Origin: Candidatus Methylumidiphilus alinenensis
Lineage (GTDB): Bacteria; Pseudomonadota; Gammaproteobacteria; Methylococcales; Methylococcaceae
Length of the DNA: 45,567 nucleotides
Reading direction: 5' to 3'
Assembly (NCBI GenBank): GCA_003242955.1
Contig: QJPH01000596.1
Coordinates: 1 to 45,567 of the forward strand
Shown: piece by piece, positions 43,692 through 45,567 of the stretch
Layout of the letters: every line of letters begins with the position of its first letter
Numbering within the stretch: the stretch's first letter is position 1
The notes under the pieces: model-generated
Database searches by the model: none
What the model was told of the DNA's origin: nothing
Seen by the model: the letters and a program-made list of their open reading frames with translations, nothing else
Program-made: the position numbers and the translations under genes

Positions 43692-43901
43692 TCAGTCATC
43701 GTCTCCATGATGCCCATGCCCGTGCTCGCCGCCATAGTACGGCTGGCGATAATAGCTACCTTGATAATAGGGCTGCGGCCTAGGGTAGTAGCCATAGCTT
43801 GGCGCATGACCATAATAGGGGCGGTAGCCGTAACCGTGGGCGCAACCGCCGAAGACTAAGGCAACGAGCAGCACACACAAAACAGCCGTCAATTGTTTCA
43901 T
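43692..43901 (-). CDS. Small Tyr/Gly/His-rich lipoprotein
   Basis: 69 residues. MKQLTAVLCVLLVALVFGGC is a lipoprotein signal with a GGC cleavage site. The mature part is nearly all Tyr, Gly, Pro and His (repeated RPYYGHAP- and YYRQPYY-like units) and ends EHGHGHHGDDD, which could bind metal ions. Short proteins of this style are common in proteobacteria; function unknown. Confidence 0.7.
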   Translation of the reverse strand: MKQLTAVLCVLLVALVFGGCAHGYGYRPYYGHAPSYGYYPRPQPYYQGSYYRQPYYGGEHGHGHHGDDD

Positions 43902-44302
43902 ACCGGGGATTCTTATCGTTGAGTCGGGAAGGCTTCACGATAAGGCCGCTTCCTTAACCGGCCCTTAAACCGGCCCCACCCATCCGGGCTTTTTTCGCCT
44001 ACGCGAAAACCGGACATAAAGAGCAAGTGGCGGAATGGCGGTTTATTTGCCCGTGCGGGGCTTGGCCCTGCGACCCGGTTCAAGTCCCATGGTTTTTATC
44101 AGTGCGTCAGTGATAGGCGCGACCGGACAGGCCGTTAAGGCAAGGCAATTCCCCATTGCCTAACCTTGTCGACTTGGCGATTTTCCGGGCGTTGCAGGTC
44201 ATGATGCCTTTCGGAGAGGCTTGACTTTTGTGACATTTGTTTAAACCTACCCTTTATGGCAATGCTTTCACAGTCTCGGCGCGTGGGAATCAGAACAAGA
44301 TT
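43902..44302. other. Intergenic region without a recognised gene
   Basis: It contains the third copy of the 18-bp palindrome and a transition from GC-rich to AT-rich sequence near 44230. A stretch with GTGGCGGAATGG and GGTTCAAGTCCC looks superficially tRNA-like but does not fold as one. Confidence 0.4.
43992..44009. repeat. 18-bp palindromic motif, copy 3
   Basis: TTTTCGCCTACGCGAAAA, identical to copy 2. It is preceded by CCGGGC and extra T residues. Its placement after gene ends could mean a terminator, but copies differ in what flanks them. Confidence 0.6.
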
Positions 44303-45373
44303 TTAGTTGGATCTTGCACGGTTTAGCGAATTAACTAATAAGTAACGAGAATTTTGATCTTCATCCAGATATTTATGATTCAATGCCTTTTCGTACCAAT
44401 AAACAGCTCTCTTTTTGTCCATAGGGAATCCCTGTACACCAGCTTCATAAAATAATGCTTGATACTGCTCTCCTAGTGCATCATCTTCACTGACTGAAAT
44501 TTCCAAATAATGACGCGATATTGCTTCATTTTCTTTTGTTTTAACAATTAAGTCCATTCCAGTCGCAGGCTCATGCATTTGCACAATTAAGGCTGCGGCT
44601 AAACCAGCATAGGATCTTCCATTAATCATATATTTGCCCTTCCCAAACTCGGCAACCCATTTAGAAAGCTCAAAGGCACAAGCAAAATCTTTTGGAATGT
44701 TCTTACCAAAAGCGCATTCTAAGGCGTACAACATGGGTAGAAGATAGTTGAGTTTGTCATTTTCAGAGTATAAGGTATTTTTAATCATTCCTAGAACATA
44801 TTCCTTAGCCTTGGATTGGTTTTTTTCCACACCAGATAGACCAACATGATAAGCAATCGCTAGATATTGTGATGCTTTACCTACTCCTTTGTTGTGAGCA
44901 CTGTCTAAGAGTTTAATGCCGAGAGCTTTGTCAGGTTGAGGATAATGATCCTTCATGTCTGGATCTAAATCTCCAAATAAAAGAGCCGACCCCCCTATCA
45001 TAGCAGCAACTGGATTCCCTAGTTCTCCTGATTTAATAATAGCGTGCCAACCAGCGAGCCTTTGCTTTTCTTTGCTTTGAAAGCCGGTTATAGGATTGCT
45101 TGGGTCAAACATTTTACCGGTATTATTAGATTTTTTTGTTATATCATACATGCCAACCATGAGCAAGGCTGTAGCGTTGTTTTCTTCTGACGCTTGAGCC
45201 ACAATGGAACCCATAAGATCGTTATCATCGAATTTTATTTTGCTGAATATTTTTGGGTTTCGTTTTGCTAGGTTTTTAGCGCACTCCCCAATGTCATTGG
45301 TATCAACATTTGAAGTTCCATTTAAAGCCTTGTTAAAACACTCGTCAAATACAGCATTTTCAACATCAAAGAG
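44303..45373 (-). pseudogene. Sel1-repeat protein with a damaged 5' end
   Basis: From Met at 45214 the product is 303 residues with Sel1/TPR-like repeats: LLDSAHNKGVGKASQYLAIAYHVG, then EQYQALFYEAGVQGFPMDKKRAVYWYEKAL. Coding similarity continues upstream in the same frame (FDECFNKALNG, then IGECAKNLAKRNPKIFSKIKF) to a TAA at 45374-45376 without a good start codon or signal peptide. So the gene has probably lost its beginning, or translation starts late at 45214. The DNA is much more AT-rich than the PKS region, a sign of separate origin. Confidence 0.6.
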
Positions 45374-45457
45374 TTACTTGGTAGTGGGTATGATAGCACA
45401 GGTTATTCGGTTAACCTGAAGGTTTAACGGAATGTCTGTTTTAGGTATATTTTTAAG

Positions 45458-45567
45458 ATGAAAATGCTGTATATCAAGATTTCTCTATGCTTCACATACC
45501 TTTTGCAGAAATGTATGCCAACCAATCATTTAAACGCGTATAATAATGCACCTATGGGCTTCCCTCA
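45458..45567 (+). CDS. Possible secreted/lipoprotein gene running off the end (partial)
   Basis: From ATG 45458 a frame stays open to the window edge. It starts MKMLYIKISLCFTYLLQKCM, which could be a signal peptide with a lipid-attached Cys. No strong ribosome site and no family are recognisable in 36 residues. It may be chance. Confidence 0.25.
   Translation, partial: MKMLYIKISLCFTYLLQKCMPTNHLNAYNNAPMGFP

Noticed and set aside
44026-44100. tRNA-like stretch with GTGGCGGAATGG and GGTTCAAGTCCC
   Set aside because: The T-arm-like motif lacks a pairing 5-bp stem and the ends do not form an acceptor stem, so no tRNA cloverleaf can be drawn.

Overview
The window looks like a GC-rich gammaproteobacterial replicon. 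A methanotroph-like host (Methylococcales type) is only a guess from the style of its REP-like palindromes and gene mix; no host marker such as pmoA or 16S rRNA is present. The left part is dense and GC-rich. The right part, from about 35.5 kb, is a patchwork of toxin-antitoxin pairs, broken mobile elements, a plasmid-type partition locus and, at the far end, an AT-rich gene.

Layout: (1) 1-4719, the 3' end of an outer-membrane efflux gene followed by a CusB-like adaptor and a CusA-like heavy-metal RND pump. (2) 4774-6798, on the minus strand, an aldo/keto reductase and a Tat-type dienelactone-hydrolase-family protein. (3) 7264-32327, the centrepiece: a trans-AT polyketide synthase locus. A 5744-residue protein carries four modules (KS-DH-KR-cMT-ACP, KS-KR-ACP, KS-cMT-ACP, KS-KR-ACP). 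It is followed by a luciferase-like monooxygenase. Then comes a KS0-oMT-ACP-ACP module and a KS-ACP-TE module, which lie in two frames joined at a run of ten A. No AT domain, trans-AT gene, loading module or phosphopantetheinyl transferase is visible here. (4) 32383-35508, a purple-acid-phosphatase-like phosphoesterase, a secreted TPR protein and a DUF697-like membrane protein. (5) 35539-37807, a truncated VapC, a DUF433/DUF5615-type pair, a PEP-CTERM-like gene relic and a FitAB/VapBC-type pair. (6) 38036-40150, a Tn3-family remnant (truncated tnpA, res-like site, tnpR) abutting a tyrosine-recombinase fragment. (7) 40305-41533, ParDE and MazF-type toxin-antitoxin operons. (8) 41900-43550, a ParA / small ribbon-helix-helix partition locus flanked by inverted TGCCA/TGGCA repeats. 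(9) 43692-45567, a tyrosine/histidine-rich lipoprotein, a Sel1-repeat protein with a damaged 5' end, and a possible gene running off the end.

How the PKS should work (inference from domain order): an unknown starter is extended by module 1 to an alpha-methyl enoyl unit, by module 2 to a beta-hydroxy unit, by module 3 to an alpha-methyl beta-keto unit and by module 4 to a beta-hydroxy unit. The monooxygenase and the non-extending KS0-oMT module would then oxidise and O-methylate the chain. Module 6 adds one unreduced unit and the TE releases it.

The two observations I rate highest are both inside this locus. First, a 124-bp palindromic element is inserted twice, in frame, in inter-domain linkers; one copy is bounded by a perfect 11-bp direct repeat and each copy adds a similar peptide. 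Second, a candidate -1 frameshift or slippage site (A10 ending in A AAA AAC, with a Shine-Dalgarno-like AGGGG ten bases upstream) joins modules 5 and 6.
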